A stretch of 64,000 bases of DNA from Centroberyx gerrardi (Eukaryota > Chordata > Actinopteri > Beryciformes > Berycidae). Below are positions 48,036 to 59,765 of the stretch, piece by piece (the stretch's first letter is position 1; each line of letters begins with the position of its first letter). The stretch covers positions 9,926,001 to 9,990,000 of the forward strand of contig NC_136001.1 of assembly GCF_048128805.1 (NCBI RefSeq). Reading direction: 5' to 3'. The translations under genes were made by a program, and so were the position numbers. A model generated the notes under the pieces. That model ran no database searches. It saw only the letters and a program-made list of their open reading frames with translations, and was not told the origin of the DNA.

Positions 48036-48440
48036 GGCTGGATCTCTGTGCTGTAGAGGTTTCTGTAGAGAGAATCTGATATCTGCTGGCTTCATCCCTC
48101 CTATTTATAGTCCCAAATCTCCATATGAATGTGTGGGTCTTGGTCTGGTTGGACTTTCTCACAGTCTCAGCCAATCAGAGAGCTTGGTAAGACAATGAGG
48201 CATGTGGAGCTGCAGCATGCTGGTTGCTCTTATTGCTGGGGGACAATGGTTAGATCTCAGGGGAACAGATGGAGGACTGGGGGTGATGGAGAGAGACTCA
48301 CAGAGCTCTGTGTGAATCTGGGTAAGTGGTGACCCTGCAGAGAGAGCAGATCTGTTGCCTCATGTTGGGATCAATGTCTTTGACTGAGCACACGCTCATC
48401 ATGTTATCACACACGTGGGAGACTGACATTGAGCCCTTAT
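48036..48440 (-). promoter_or_regulatory. her4: her4 copy 5 promoter
   Basis: TATAAATA 48102-48109, TGTGAGAA 48156-48163, CACGTG 48412-48417 (followed by GGGAG, close to an RBPJ half-match). Confidence 0.75.
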
Positions 48441-48744
48441 GGTATAGCATAGTGTATAACTTCACTCCAAAAAAAAAGTCAATGGAAATTGGTTTCTGTG
48501 AGTAATGTCTGAGTGTGAGGCATGACATTGATCCAAAACCTAATAGGTGTAACTTTATGGAATTTGTCCATGTGAAAATATATATTACTTGTGACACAAT
48601 GTGTCATATTTTATTGCAGTTTTGTTTTGAAGTTAATAAAGTGCACCATTTTGGGGATCAATACCTCAAGTAACTAGAATGTGATGTCATTGTTATATTT
48701 GGTGTCTTCGTATACAGCTGACTTCAGACAACACACATCCTGGT

Positions 48745-48965
48745 GTCCAGATGTAGCAGATGTGTTCTCTGTCTTATGGCCGGTAGTCGGTGTGAGTAGA
48801 GAGTTGATCTCAGTTTCCCACACTGAGTCCTGTGTGCTGCGGTCAGTGCACTACAAAAGGTCTTTGAATGGAGCTTTAGTGAAGGCTGTTGGCTGTGTGT
48901 TGTAACAGAGACAGAGCCTGACGTCACCAACCATCTGGAGGGAAACAACACCATTGGCTGCTCTG
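48745..48965 (-). promoter_or_regulatory. Module C5
   Basis: RBPJ core 48814-48821, CTACAAAAGG near 48,851, CRE TGACGTCA 48919-48926. Confidence 0.65.
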
Positions 48966-49139
48966 AGGGTTTATAATATAAAAAATATGATAAAAAAAAC
49001 AATCCATCAAGAAATGTCACCAATAATAAATTATCATCTCTTTTGTCAACTTTCAATCTGTTTCAGAGAAGATTAACGTAGAGTCAGTATCTTGCTGTGT
49101 AACACCAATTGGATCAAAATTTCAGCTCTACTCATGAGG

Positions 49140-49330
49140 GAGGGGGGTTGAGACAGCTCATTCCTGAAGTGTGCCAACTCACCTTGGAGAATAGTCCGGT
49201 GCTGGTGGGGTTGAGGATGCTAATCACACTGAAGTGTGACTCTGCTGTCCAGAGCTTTCCCACACTCTGCCCATTGACAGAAAGTTTAGCGTGTGCCTTG
49301 TTAAATGCTAATTCTCTTCCACACAAGCAG
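49140..49330 (-). promoter_or_regulatory. Module B4, SOX motif lost
   Basis: RBPJ core 49256-49263. The CTCAACAATAGG piece of B1-B3 and B6 is replaced by AGAAAGTTTAG. Confidence 0.62.
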
Positions 49331-49556
49331 TGACCATTATTATTTAGAAGGTCGACCTCATCTAGATTTTGTTTGGAAACAGAAAAAGACAACAGCATTG
49401 GTGGTAATTTTTGCAAGCTGGTTGAGAAATTATTTATAACTCACTAAATTACAGTATATGTTTGGATAATCCATTAAGTTTTCAACATTAACAATTAGCA
49501 GTTAAAAAAAAAATCTAACTTAAAATTGTGATTTATAAGTTAAATAACTTATCATT

Positions 49557-49592
49557 GCACACACACACACAGACACACACACACACAGACAG
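49557..49592. repeat. (AC)n microsatellite
   Basis: AC dinucleotides with two AG interruptions. Confidence 0.85.
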
Positions 49593-49779
49593 ATTGAAAG
49601 TTTGTGATAGACTATGTTGAGCCGTAAAAATATTGTATTTCAATTGATCAAATGGAAACATTTTTAAAACTGGTAATGCTGAATCATACTGTTGCAGCAA
49701 AGTAGTAAAAATAAGAAGAATGATTTGAAACAGATGAGCAGGTTTCGATTTTGAAACCCATGTTCCCTTTCAACCTCTG

Positions 49780-49918
49780 TCTCTTCAGGGTTGAGGGTCT
49801 GGATCTATTGTCCCACAGCAGCTCTGTGAGTGAGTTTTCCCTGGTTTCCCACACTCTGTCCATTCACTGCTTTCATTAGTGGAACAATAGAAGTGTGTCT
49901 TATTGCACATCACATTAG
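49780..49918 (-). promoter_or_regulatory. Module A5
   Basis: RBPJ core 49845-49852 with SOX-like motifs on both sides. Confidence 0.65.
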
Positions 49919-50419
49919 GCTACAAAATGTGACGTCATTCAGGAGGGAAATAGTTAACTTTAAACTCTTTACACTCGAACACATGGAATGGGGAATCGTA
50001 CCAAAATCATGACTCAGCAAAATGATGTCATTGTAATTTAATAAGAGACACAAAGAAAATTGTCTCAGTTGGTTTGGTGACCCAAGATGACCCACTGCAT
50101 TTAAATAGAGTGACTTAGCAAAGATGTCAGTTCATCATATTTCATTATAGATCTGCATCACAATTTACTATTCATTAGATTTACACCAAATTTTACAGGT
50201 ATACTTTATGGATAGACAATTACCGTACTTGAATTGCATGACACATTTTAATCCTGATGTCTGTCACTGACGCATGGGAACTATGATGGAGGAACTCTAT
50301 CAATTAAGTGAGAAAAATGCCACAGACAATACCTGCAGATACTTCATAATTTTCATCATCACAAAATAGCCAGACATAAGAAGACATTAGAACAACAAAA
50401 TTGCAATTCATGATGTTTG

Positions 50420-51327
50420 TTTATTGAAACAGACACAATGAGCCACATAAAGTATAAATGCCCCAACTGGAGGCAGGTAGAGGTGATGACACATCACAAC
50501 AGGAACTTGGACACTTTTCCAAGACACATTGTACTCAAACAGAGTAGAGGAACAACTGTCTTTATAAAAGACACATAAAATGAACAATATTTGAGTAAAC
50601 ATTACTCACTGTTCTCTTATACATTATTCAAAATGAACATAATAATTTGCACTTAATAACAAAGGCAATGGAGAAATAATTGACCCTAAAACAGATCTGG
50701 TTTTGCTAATCACAGTGATGAGAGCAGGCTAATGGTCAGTTAAGCCAATTAATGTTCAAAGAAGAACAAAATGTACATTGTCATAACAATGGTTGTGTCA
50801 CTAATAAAATGTGACAGTACAAAATTAATTAACTATACCCTTTAGACAAAAGGATAAAAAAATAAATGTTGATCTTACAACATATCAGTCTTGGATAATC
50901 ACACAGATTAAGAGTATTAGGTCAAGCCGTTACGGCAAAATATCCATACAATGGAAAGTAAAAGTTTTCTAAATTGATCACTAACAATCAAAAGGTAAAA
51001 CATGTCATGATAGTGTATTACTCCACCACATAACATATAATAAAATTACACAAAGTACTAAGTGCTGATTCTTCTTACAGTAGACTTAATGCATGCAACA
51101 TGCATGACAAGTTGTTGTCTCACTTAAAATGAAAGATATTGTTGCTAAGTTTCATCATTTCCTTAGGAAATGCCCTTTTGCAAATTGAAAAAGTTTGAAA
51201 ATCAAACGAAAGTAGTTAAAAGTCTTCTGTTCATACAGAAGAAAATTTTTGATCAATTCAGTTCTTGTAATCTTTGACCAATATGGTCATTTCAGTTTGT
51301 GTGGTGTGAGCTCCAGTCTGCAGGTCT
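50420..51327 (-). other. her4: her4 copy 6 3'UTR
   Basis: Poly(A) signal 50420-50425, hairpin block 50483-50546, CTTCTGT/ACAGAAG stem-loop near 51,224-51,241. Confidence 0.7.
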
Positions 51328-51949
51328 CTACCACGGCCTCCAGAGGGCGCTGTGGACTGGACTCTTCTCTTTGCTGTGGACTGGACTCTTCTCTTTGCTG
51401 ATGCTGGTCTGGACTGGGCAGCTCAGAAGAGACAAGCCAGCCTCTCTCAGGTTCTGATCAGAGGAAGACTGCAGGTTGTGGAAGTGGTTCAGCAGTCTTC
51501 TCTGGGACTGTGTCTTCACCTCCTCCTTGGACAGGAAGTGCTCCACCTCTTGGACACACCTGGAGTAGCCCTGATTGACAGCTGCTGAGTCCACAGGTTG
51601 GTGCTGCTGCTGTCGTGTCAGGAAGCAAACTGTCATCTCCAGGATGTCTGCTTTCTCCAGCTTGGAGTCAGGCTGCTGTTTGAGGAACTCTGGACCCAGG
51701 AGAGACTTGAGCTGCTCAATGCTGCTGTTGATTCGCTCTCTGCGTAACTTCTCCACCACTGGTTTTCTGAGCTGCAGAAGAAGGAAGAAAGTCATTAATA
51801 AACTTATTCTGGAGAATAACATGAAGATGAATCAGTAGGAACATGAATGATGTTGAAGTGTCCATGATCTTGAGCCTTCAATTTACCTTGTGTGTCAGAG
51901 TCAGCTGCTCCTGAGAATTGGTCATTGCTGAAGTGATTGTAGGAGCCAT
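51328..51949 (-). CDS. her4: Her4-type repressor, copy 6, 168 aa
   Basis: Exon 1 51887-51949, 115-nt intron, exon 2 51328-51771. Two SKEKSPVH units, Ala in NLREAGL; protein identical in plan to copy 4. It lies across the dyad axis of the outer palindrome (about 51.0 kb) and has no mirror partner, so it arrived by another step. With copy 7 it forms a divergent pair sharing modules C6 and B5; the same arrangement is repeated by copies 8 and 9. Confidence 0.93.
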
Positions 51950-52330
51950 GGCTGGATCTCTGTGCTGTAGAGGTTTCTGTAGAGAGAATCTGATCTCTGC
52001 TAGCTTCATCCCTCCTATTTATAGTCCCAAATCTCCATATGAATGTGTGGGTCTTGGTCTGGTTGGACTTTCTCACAGTCTCAGCCAATCAGAGAGCTTG
52101 GTAAGACAATGAGGCATGTGGAGCTGCAGCATGCTGGTTGCTCTTATTGCTGGGGGACAATGGTTAGATCTCAGGGGAACAGGTGGAGGACTGGGGGTGA
52201 TGGAGAGAGACTTTGTGTGAATCTGGGAAAGTGGTGACCCTGTTAATAGAGCAGATCTGCTGCCTCATGTTGAGATCAATGACTTTGACTGAGCACACGC
52301 TCATCATCCCATCACACACACGTGTGCAAC
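51950..52330 (-). promoter_or_regulatory. her4: her4 copy 6 promoter
   Basis: TATAAATA 52016-52023, TGTGAGAA 52070-52077, CACGTG 52319-52324. Confidence 0.75.
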
Positions 52331-52659
52331 TTAAATACAGTGGATCTCTTATGGTATAACATACTGTATGATTTGATGATGAGTGAAAACTAGTAAATGG
52401 AAATAGATTGCAATGTAATGTCTGAGTGTGAGCCTTGATATTGATCCAAAACCAAGTAACCCAGTAATATTTTCTCCATTATTTATTCATAATTGAATTA
52501 GATGCATGGTTAAAATTTTCTTTTAGAAATACACAATGACCTTTTAGAGAAGTGCAGTGCACATTTTGGAGTTCAGTGTCTCAAGGTATTAGAATGGAAT
52601 ATGTATATGTATGTATGTATATATATTTTATATACTGTATACTTAGCAAACATCTTGTT

Positions 52660-52800
52660 GTCCAGATGTAGCAGATGTGTCCTGGTAGTCAGTGTGAGTA
52701 GAGAGTTGATCTTAGTTTCCCACACTGAGTCCTGTGTGATGCTTTGAATGGAGCTTTAGTGATGTCACTAACCATCTGGAGGGAAAGAGCACAATTGGTG
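52660..52800 (-). promoter_or_regulatory. Module C6, shortened
   Basis: RBPJ core 52716-52723. CTTTGAATGG is kept, but CTACAAAAGG and the CRE are deleted. Confidence 0.6.
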
Positions 52801-52964
52801 ATATGGAGGTTTATAATTCAAACAAGATGATAACAATAATTTGGTGTCTCTTTTGTGAACTTTATTTAATCAGGTTCAGAAATTATGAATATACAGTCAG
52901 TATCATCCTGAGCCTTCTTGGATAAAAATTCCAGCACTATCCATGAGCAAGGTTTTTTTAAAAA

Positions 52965-53155
52965 ATTTTTAAGACAGCTGCTGCCTGAAGTGTGCCAACT
53001 CCCCTTGGAGAATAGTCCGGTGCTGGTGGGGTTGAGGATGCTAATCACACTGAAGTGTGACTCTGCTGTCCAGAGCTTTCCCACACTCTGCCCATTGACA
53101 GAAAGTTTGGCGTGTGCCTTGTTAAATACTAATTCTATTCCACTCAAGTAGTGTG
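52965..53155 (-). promoter_or_regulatory. Module B5, SOX motif lost
   Basis: RBPJ core 53077-53084, with the same loss of CTCAACAATAGG as in B4. Confidence 0.62.
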
Positions 53156-53574
53156 CATTCATTTTTCCAGGTTCCACGTCATTGAGATTTTGTCTGGAAA
53201 AAGATCAAAAGTGAGCATTGTTTGTAATTGATGCAAAGAATGAGTATTCATTCACAAATACACAACTTGTAAATTGGGATGACACAATAAGTTTTCAGCA
53301 TACTTTATTCACACAACAGGTGAAATGGTCCTTCAAAGTTATCACGGTACTGAAGAGTGACTTGCCATTCAATGTACTGCACAATATCATCAGAATGTAA
53401 ATTGAGAGAAAATACGTAAATTTAATACATCCGTTTGTTTGAGTAATGCAGTTAAATTAATTAAAGTTATTGCTCAGTACTATTGTTAATGTAATACATG
53501 TCTGGGGATGAGAAGATTGTCCTTAATCAAAATATTCTTCAAGATGGGAGTAGACAGAAATTTTCAAAATAGAG

Positions 53575-53974
53575 GATCAATGTCAGTCTCCCACGTGTGT
53601 GATGGGATGATGAGCGTGTGCTCAGTCTGCATCATTGATTCCAACATGAGGCAGCAGATCTGCTCTCTCTGCAGGGTCACCACTTTCCCAGATTCACACA
53701 GAGCTCTGTGAGTCTCTCTCCATCACCCCCAGTCCTCCACCTGTTCCCCTGAGATCTAACTATTGTCCCCCACCAATAAGAGCAACTAGCATGTTGCAGC
53801 TCCACATGCCTCATTCTCCTGTCTGGCTCTCTGATTGGCTAAAGATTGTGAGAAAGTCCAACCAGACCAAGACCCACACATTCATATGGAAATTTGGGAC
53901 TATAAATAGGAGGGATGGAGCCAGCAGAGATCAGATTCTCTCTACAGAAACCTCTACAGCACAGAGATCCAGCC
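53575..53974 (+). promoter_or_regulatory. her4: her4 copy 7 promoter
   Basis: CACGTG 53592-53597, TGTGAGAA 53847-53854, TATAAATA 53901-53908. Confidence 0.75.
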
Positions 53975-54596
53975 ATGGCTCCTACAATCACTTCAGCAAT
54001 GACCAATTCTCAGGAGCAGCTGACTCTGACACACAAGGTAAATTGAAGGCTCAAGATCATGGACACTTCAACATCATTCATGTTCCTACTGATTCATCTT
54101 CATGTTATTCTCCAGAATAAGTTTATTAATGACTTTCTTCCTCCTTCTGCAGCTCAGAAAGCCAGTGGTGGAGAAGTTACGCAGAGAGCGAATCAACAGC
54201 AGCATTGAGCAGCTCAAGTCTCTCCTGGGTCCAGAGTTCCTCAAACAGCAGCCTGACTCCAAGCTGGAGAAAGCAGACATCCTGGAGATGACAGTTTGCT
54301 TCCTGACACGACAGCAGCAGCACCAACCTGTGGACTCAGCAGCTGTCAATCAGGGCTACTCCAGGTGTGTCCAAGAGGTGGAGCACTTCCTGTCCAAGGA
54401 GGAGGTGAAGACACAGTCCCAGAGAAGACTGCTGAACCACTTCCACAACCTGCAGTCTTCCTCTGATCAGAACCTGAGAGAGACTGGCTTGTCTCTTCTG
54501 AGCTGCCCAGTCCAGACCAGCATCAGCAAAGAGAAGAGTCCAGTCCACAGCAAAGAGAAGAGTCCAGTCCACAGCGCCCTCTGGAGGCCGTGGTAG
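53975..54596 (+). CDS. her4: Her4-type repressor, copy 7, 168 aa
   Basis: Exon 1 53975-54037, 115-nt intron, exon 2 54153-54596. Two SKEKSPVH units; Thr in NLRETGL, whereas its mirror partner copy 5 has Ala and three units. Frame, splice sites and WRPW are intact. It shares modules C6 and B5 with copy 6 on the other strand. Confidence 0.93.
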
Positions 54597-55520
54597 AGAC
54601 CTGCAGACTGGCGCTCACACCACACAAACTGAAATGACCATATTGGTCAAAGATTACAAGAGCTGAATTCTTCAAAATTCAAAGACTTGTTCTTCTGTAT
54701 GAACAGAAGGCCTTTTGACTACTTTTCTTTGAGTTTCAAACTTTCTTGATATTGTAAAATGTCATTTTCTAAGGAATGATGAAACTTAGCAACAATATCT
54801 TTCATGTTAAGAAAGAGAACATCTTGTCATGCATGTTGCATGAATCAAGTCTCATGTGAGATGAACCAGCTGTTACTATTTTGTGTAATTTTCTGATGTC
54901 TTATGTGGTGGAGTGATACACTATCATGACATGTTTTACCTCTTGATTATTAGTGATCAATTTCATAGAAAGTTTTCATTGTCCATTGTATGGACATTTT
55001 GCCATAACGGCTTGACCTCATACTTTTAATCTCTGTGATTATTCAAGACTGATCTGTTGTAAGATCAACATTTCTTTTTATCCTTTTGTTTAAAGGCTAT
55101 TTTTAACCTGATACTGTCACATTTTAGTGACACTGCCATTGTTATGACAATGTACATCTTCTTGCTCTGTGAGCATTGTTGACCTAACTGGCCATTAATT
55201 AACCTGCTCTCATCACTTTGTGATTAGTAAAACCAGATCTGTTTTAAGATCAACATTTTCTCCATTCTTGTTGTTATCAAGTCAAAGATATTATGTTCAT
55301 TTTGAACAATGCATTATGGAAAAAGGAATAATATTTACTCCTAATATCCATTTGTCTTTTATAAAGACAGCTGTTCAATATCCTCTACTCTGTTTGAGTA
55401 CAATGTGTCTTGGAGAGTCTCCAAGGTTTTGTTGTGATGTGTCATCACCTCTATCTGCCTTCACTTAAGGCATTTGTACCTAATGTGTTGCACTGTGTGT
55501 GTTGGAATAAACAAACATCA
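54597..55520 (+). other. her4: her4 copy 7 3'UTR
   Basis: CTTCTGT/ACAGAAG stem-loop near 54,693-54,710, hairpin block 55386-55448, poly(A) signal 55506-55511. Confidence 0.7.
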
Positions 55521-55914
55521 ATTGCAATCTTGGTGTCCTTTGAATTTTTCTCCCTTCAGCAGTAAAGATCTCCATCACAGTTTTACAGTAGAATGTCAAA
55601 ACTTTCTAGAACCTACTTATATATTCACATGGTATGACTTTAAATTTTGTCTATACCTAAAATATTTTCATTCTAGATTTCAATGTATAGGAATTTCATA
55701 CCATTGTACTTTGGGTTATAATGAATATACATTGACTCCATGTTAATATTATTTTCCAGTGAGTTGTCTTGCGTCACTAAAGCAAGTGAAAAAGGTTTCA
55801 TTGTGTCTCTGATTAAATTTCAGTTACATCACTTTGCTGACTCGTGATTTTGGTACGATTACTGATTCCAGGTGTTTGGGTATGAAAAGTTTAATGATAA
55901 ATTTGAGGTCCAGA

Positions 55915-56060
55915 TGTGATGTGTAATAAGACACACTTCTATTGTTTCTCCAGTGAAAGCAGTGAATGGACAGAGTGTGGGAAACCAGGGAAAACTCAGT
56001 CACAGAGCCACTGTGGGACAATAGATCCAGACCTCGACCCTGAAGAGACAGAGGTCAAAA
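55915..56060 (+). promoter_or_regulatory. Module A6 (no adjacent promoter)
   Basis: GTGGGAA at 55977-55983. Mirror of A4. Confidence 0.64.
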
Positions 56061-56559
56061 TCTGGGTCTCTGAATCGAAACCTGCTGATCTGTTTCAAAC
56101 CATTCCTCTGATTTCTATGTGTTAAGTTGCAACAATATGAATCTGCAATACCACTTTAAAACACATTGCTCCTATTTTATTGTAGTTGTAGTAGTTTTAC
56201 AGAACATTTAATCTCACAGTAACTGCACTAACAAGCTATTTACCTTGATTTATGTGTTGATATCAAATGGATGCTGATCAAAGAGGATTATCATTATAGT
56301 AAGTTGGGTAACATGGGTAAGGATATTTCTCACTCATAACAAGGAAGAAATTTGAGAGTGAATGAAGGCAGGTGGCATCTCCCTGTGTTCACAAATTAAG
56401 TTTGTCCGCCTCGTGCATAGATTTCAGACAAGCCTGTTGGCCATTGCTTATTATAGACAATGTGCTCCAATGTCCAAAAATTCAACCTTGCTGCATCAAG
56501 AGATGTTAGGTCAAAATTTCTCTTTTATTTATTTCGCCCAAAACTCAAGATTATACACA

Positions 56560-56755
56560 TTCTGGTGTCCAGATTTAGCAGATGTGTCTTCTGTCTCGTG
56601 ACTCGTAGCTGGTCTGAGTACAGAGTTGGTCAGAGTTTCCCACACTGAGTCCTGTGTGCTGCGGTCAGTGCACTACAAAAGATCTTTGAATGGAGCTTTA
56701 GTGATGGGTGTCGGCTCTGTGTGTGACATCACCAACCATCTGGAGGAAAAGACGA
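56560..56755 (-). promoter_or_regulatory. Module C7 (no adjacent promoter)
   Basis: RBPJ core 56636-56643. Mirror of C4, also without the CRE. Confidence 0.62.
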
Positions 56756-56994
56756 TCACTGACTGGTTTTGAGGATTTATTATCATCTTTACATGAATGA
56801 ATTATCAACAAACAAACATTATGATATATGTAATGTTATGAATTTACCTTATTGTCTCTAAAACCTGATTTCATTTAAATAGAAACATAAATTGATCCTA
56901 AGATATTTAGGGGGGAAAGCCTCTGATTCCACAATCTGATTAACAACATGCATGTTGAAATGCAATGACAGATTTTTCGTCTTCAGAGAGGAGG

Positions 56995-57195
56995 GAGGGG
57001 GGTTGAGACAGCTCTTTCCTGAAGTGTGCCAACTCCCCTTGGAGAATAGTCAGGTGCTGGTGGGGTTGAGGATGCTAATCACACTGAACTGTGACTCTGC
57101 TCTCCAGAGCTTTCCCACACTCTGCCCATTGACCGAGCTTCCACTCAACAATAGGCACGTGCCTTGTTAAATGCTAATTCATCTGCATGCAAGCG
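56995..57195 (-). promoter_or_regulatory. Module B6 (no adjacent promoter)
   Basis: RBPJ core 57111-57118, CTCAACAATAGG kept. Mirror of B3. Confidence 0.65.
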
Positions 57196-57414
57196 GTTCC
57201 AAATAATCCTCCCATAGTAAATATTTGAATGTTGTTTGCAAACAATCAAAATATAAGTGTTGGTAAATAATGGATGCAAGCAAGTAAAAAATTCATTGTA
57301 AATCAACAGATTAAAACTAAAATGCAGCAGTGAAGGGTGACACACACTAAACAATATTCAAATTCTACTACTCCATTTTTGAAGATGAAAGATCAATACA
57401 CAATTATTTTTGAT

Positions 57415-58150
57415 ACTGTAAGTAACATCTGTAAGTAGCAACTGTAAGTAAATTCATAAGTAATCTGTACTATTTCCAATACTTCCCACTCATAAACGCT
57501 ACTTAAGGAATGCTGAACTGCCAGTTGCATAGTTTGTATGAAACAATAATTGTTTGGATTCTATTTTGTATGTTTATATATATGTATTCTATTACTATTG
57601 CTGCTGCAACGATCCAATTATCCCACGTGGATCATTAAAGTTTCATCCTAGTTTATGTTATTTTGGGGGGGGGGGGAAATGGGCGGGGGTTTTTTTGTTA
57701 TTTTTTTGTAATTCAGCTGAAATCTGGAAATCTGGAACTCTTTGTCCAGTCATAAATAACGTTCAAAATTTTATTTGTAGGTATATTTGTGTAAGTAATC
57801 TGTACTATTTCCAATACTTCCCACTCATAAACGCTACTTAAGGAATGCTGAACTGCCAGTTACATATGTTTGTATAAAACAATAACTGTTTGGATTCTAT
57901 TTTGTATGTTTATATTATTTTTTTTTTTCTCTCCCTACTGTATTCTATTACTTTTGCTGCTGCAACCATCCAATGATCCCACGTGGATAATTAAAGTTTC
58001 ATCCTAGCTTATGTTATTTTGGGGAAAAAAAGAATGGCCGTTTTTTTTTTTTTGTAGTTTTGTAGTTCAGCTGAAATCTCGAAATCTGGAATTCTTTTTC
58101 CAGTCATAAATTGAGAGCAGAAATAACGTTCAAAATTGTATTTGTAGGTA
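57415..58150. repeat. Tandem duplication (two units of about 365 bp)
   Basis: A segment starting with AATCTGTACTATTTCC, holding TGTTTGGATTCTATTTTG and CCCACGTGGAT..TTAAAGTTTC, occurs twice in a row. The mirror position at 44.2-44.5 kb has it once. Confidence 0.8.
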
Positions 58151-58189
58151 TATTTTGTGAGAAAAAGTCATGATTAGAAATGGATCAAT

Positions 58190-58350
58190 AGTTCTCTATA
58201 TGGAGACACCCCCTCTGTCTCTTCAGGGTCGAGGTCTGGATCTATTGTCCCACAGAGGCTCTGTGAGTGAGTTTTCCCTGGTTTCCCACACTCTGTCCAT
58301 TCACTGCTTTCATTAGTGGAACAATAGAAGTGTGTCTTATTACAGTGTGA
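58190..58350 (-). promoter_or_regulatory. Module A7 (no adjacent functional promoter)
   Basis: RBPJ core 58282-58289 with SOX-like motifs on both sides. Mirror of A3. Confidence 0.65.
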
Positions 58351-58399
58351 CCTCATTGGTCAGGAGGGGAAACAGTAGCCATATATTTTTGGGGGCTCA

Positions 58400-58990
58400 A
58401 ACTTATCTTTAACTGTTTACTACCGTAATGGTTGGAATTGTTCAGACAGAATACCTGGGATAAGTTTGAGCAATTTGATTTCATTTAGATCAAATACACA
58501 AAGAAAATCCGCTGCTGAGAAATATTCACAGGACTAAAGCTTTATTTATTTTTTTATTAAAGAGTTTTGCTGAACATGCCTTGTGGCAACTGATGATGTA
58601 ATATCCTGTCAATGTAATAAAATGTCCCTTTAAATGGTTTAAATGGGAAAATGTAATAAAATGTAGCAAATAAGCACATTGCATCACATTATTACATTAA
58701 CCTGCAACTACTACTTCAAAAACAGTGTAACATATTTTTAACTGATGATGTAATTAACAAATAATGTAACAATTTGTGTTATTATATTCTTCTTATTGTT
58801 ACAAGTTATTTAATTATTGTCATTATTCTCAATGTTTTTATTACTTCATCAGTTAATTAAAACCCCTTATGAAGTCATAATTGTCAGTTAATGTAATAAT
58901 ATGATGTTATTACATTATCAAGCAATTTAATACATAAACAGAGTTAAATGATAACTTCAAACTTTTTGTACAATATCTGAAATTCCTTTG
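58400..58990. repeat. TGATGTAATA-rich repeat
   Basis: Mirror of 43,430-43,950. Confidence 0.5.
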
Positions 58991-59458
58991 ACTGAAAGTC
59001 AAGGACAAGGATCAACAATTTGATGCAGCTGAGATCAGAGACAAAGACATTTTAACTGAGACAGGCTGTAAGAAGTTTTTTTTTTTATTTTTTTTTTATC
59101 TTTATTTATACAGGAAGGGTTTTGATGATCATGCATACTCTTCCTCAGCACCATCCTGTTCCACACATTCAGTCCAGTTACACACATTCACACCTGGGAG
59201 CTTCCAGTTCACTGTCTTCCCTGTTGGCCACTGAGCAGCAGCTGGAGGAATTCACTTTCCACACGCACATTTTCAGAAACTGTTAGGCATTTCTAACCGG
59301 TGACCTACCAGTGACAAGCCTAAGTCTCTCAGTTCTACACTACATTTCAGAGGCATTAAGTATAAACAGATAATCAAATTTAATCTCAGGATATATCACT
59401 GTACTAAAGAGGGCTTTATTGACAAAGCAGGGACAAGAAAGTTTGCACATAATGTGTG

Positions 59459-59765
59459 TTTATTCAAACACTCAGTGAGTCACAGCAGGTAAAAATGCTT
59501 CAAGTGAAGTAAAATAAAGGTGATGACACATCACAACAGGAACTTGGACATTTCTCCAAGACACAATGCACTCAAACAGAGTAGAGGAAGAACTGTCTTT
59601 TTAAAAGACGCATTAAAATTAACAATATTTGAGTAAACATTACTCACTGTTCTAAAGATTGAAAATCAAACAAAAGTAGTTAAAAGGCCTTCTGTTCATA
59701 CAGAAGAACAAGTCTTTGAATTTTGAACTATTCAGTTCTTGTAATCTTTGACCAATATGGTCATT
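59459..59765 (-). other. her4: Shortened 3' region of her4 copy 8
   Basis: Poly(A) signal 59459-59464 and hairpin block 59520-59583 are kept, but several hundred bases between block and gene are missing; the junction is near 59,655. Confidence 0.65.

Larger units (their letters stand above)
41071..48417. repeat. Left arm of the outer her4 inverted repeat
   Basis: Copy 4 to copy 5 inclusive, repeated in reverse at 53,592-60,807 (copy 7 to copy 8). Long non-coding stretches translate to identical peptides in both arms, e.g. 44,635-44,844 against 57,145-57,354 and 46,243-46,515 against 55,474-55,746, so identity is very high there. Confidence 0.88.

Noticed and set aside
18060-51000. Dyad axes at about 18.1, 34.4 and 51.0 kb are evenly spaced by roughly 16.4 kb.
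   Set aside because: Three points, with estimates good only to some hundred bases and different genes involved; most likely coincidence.
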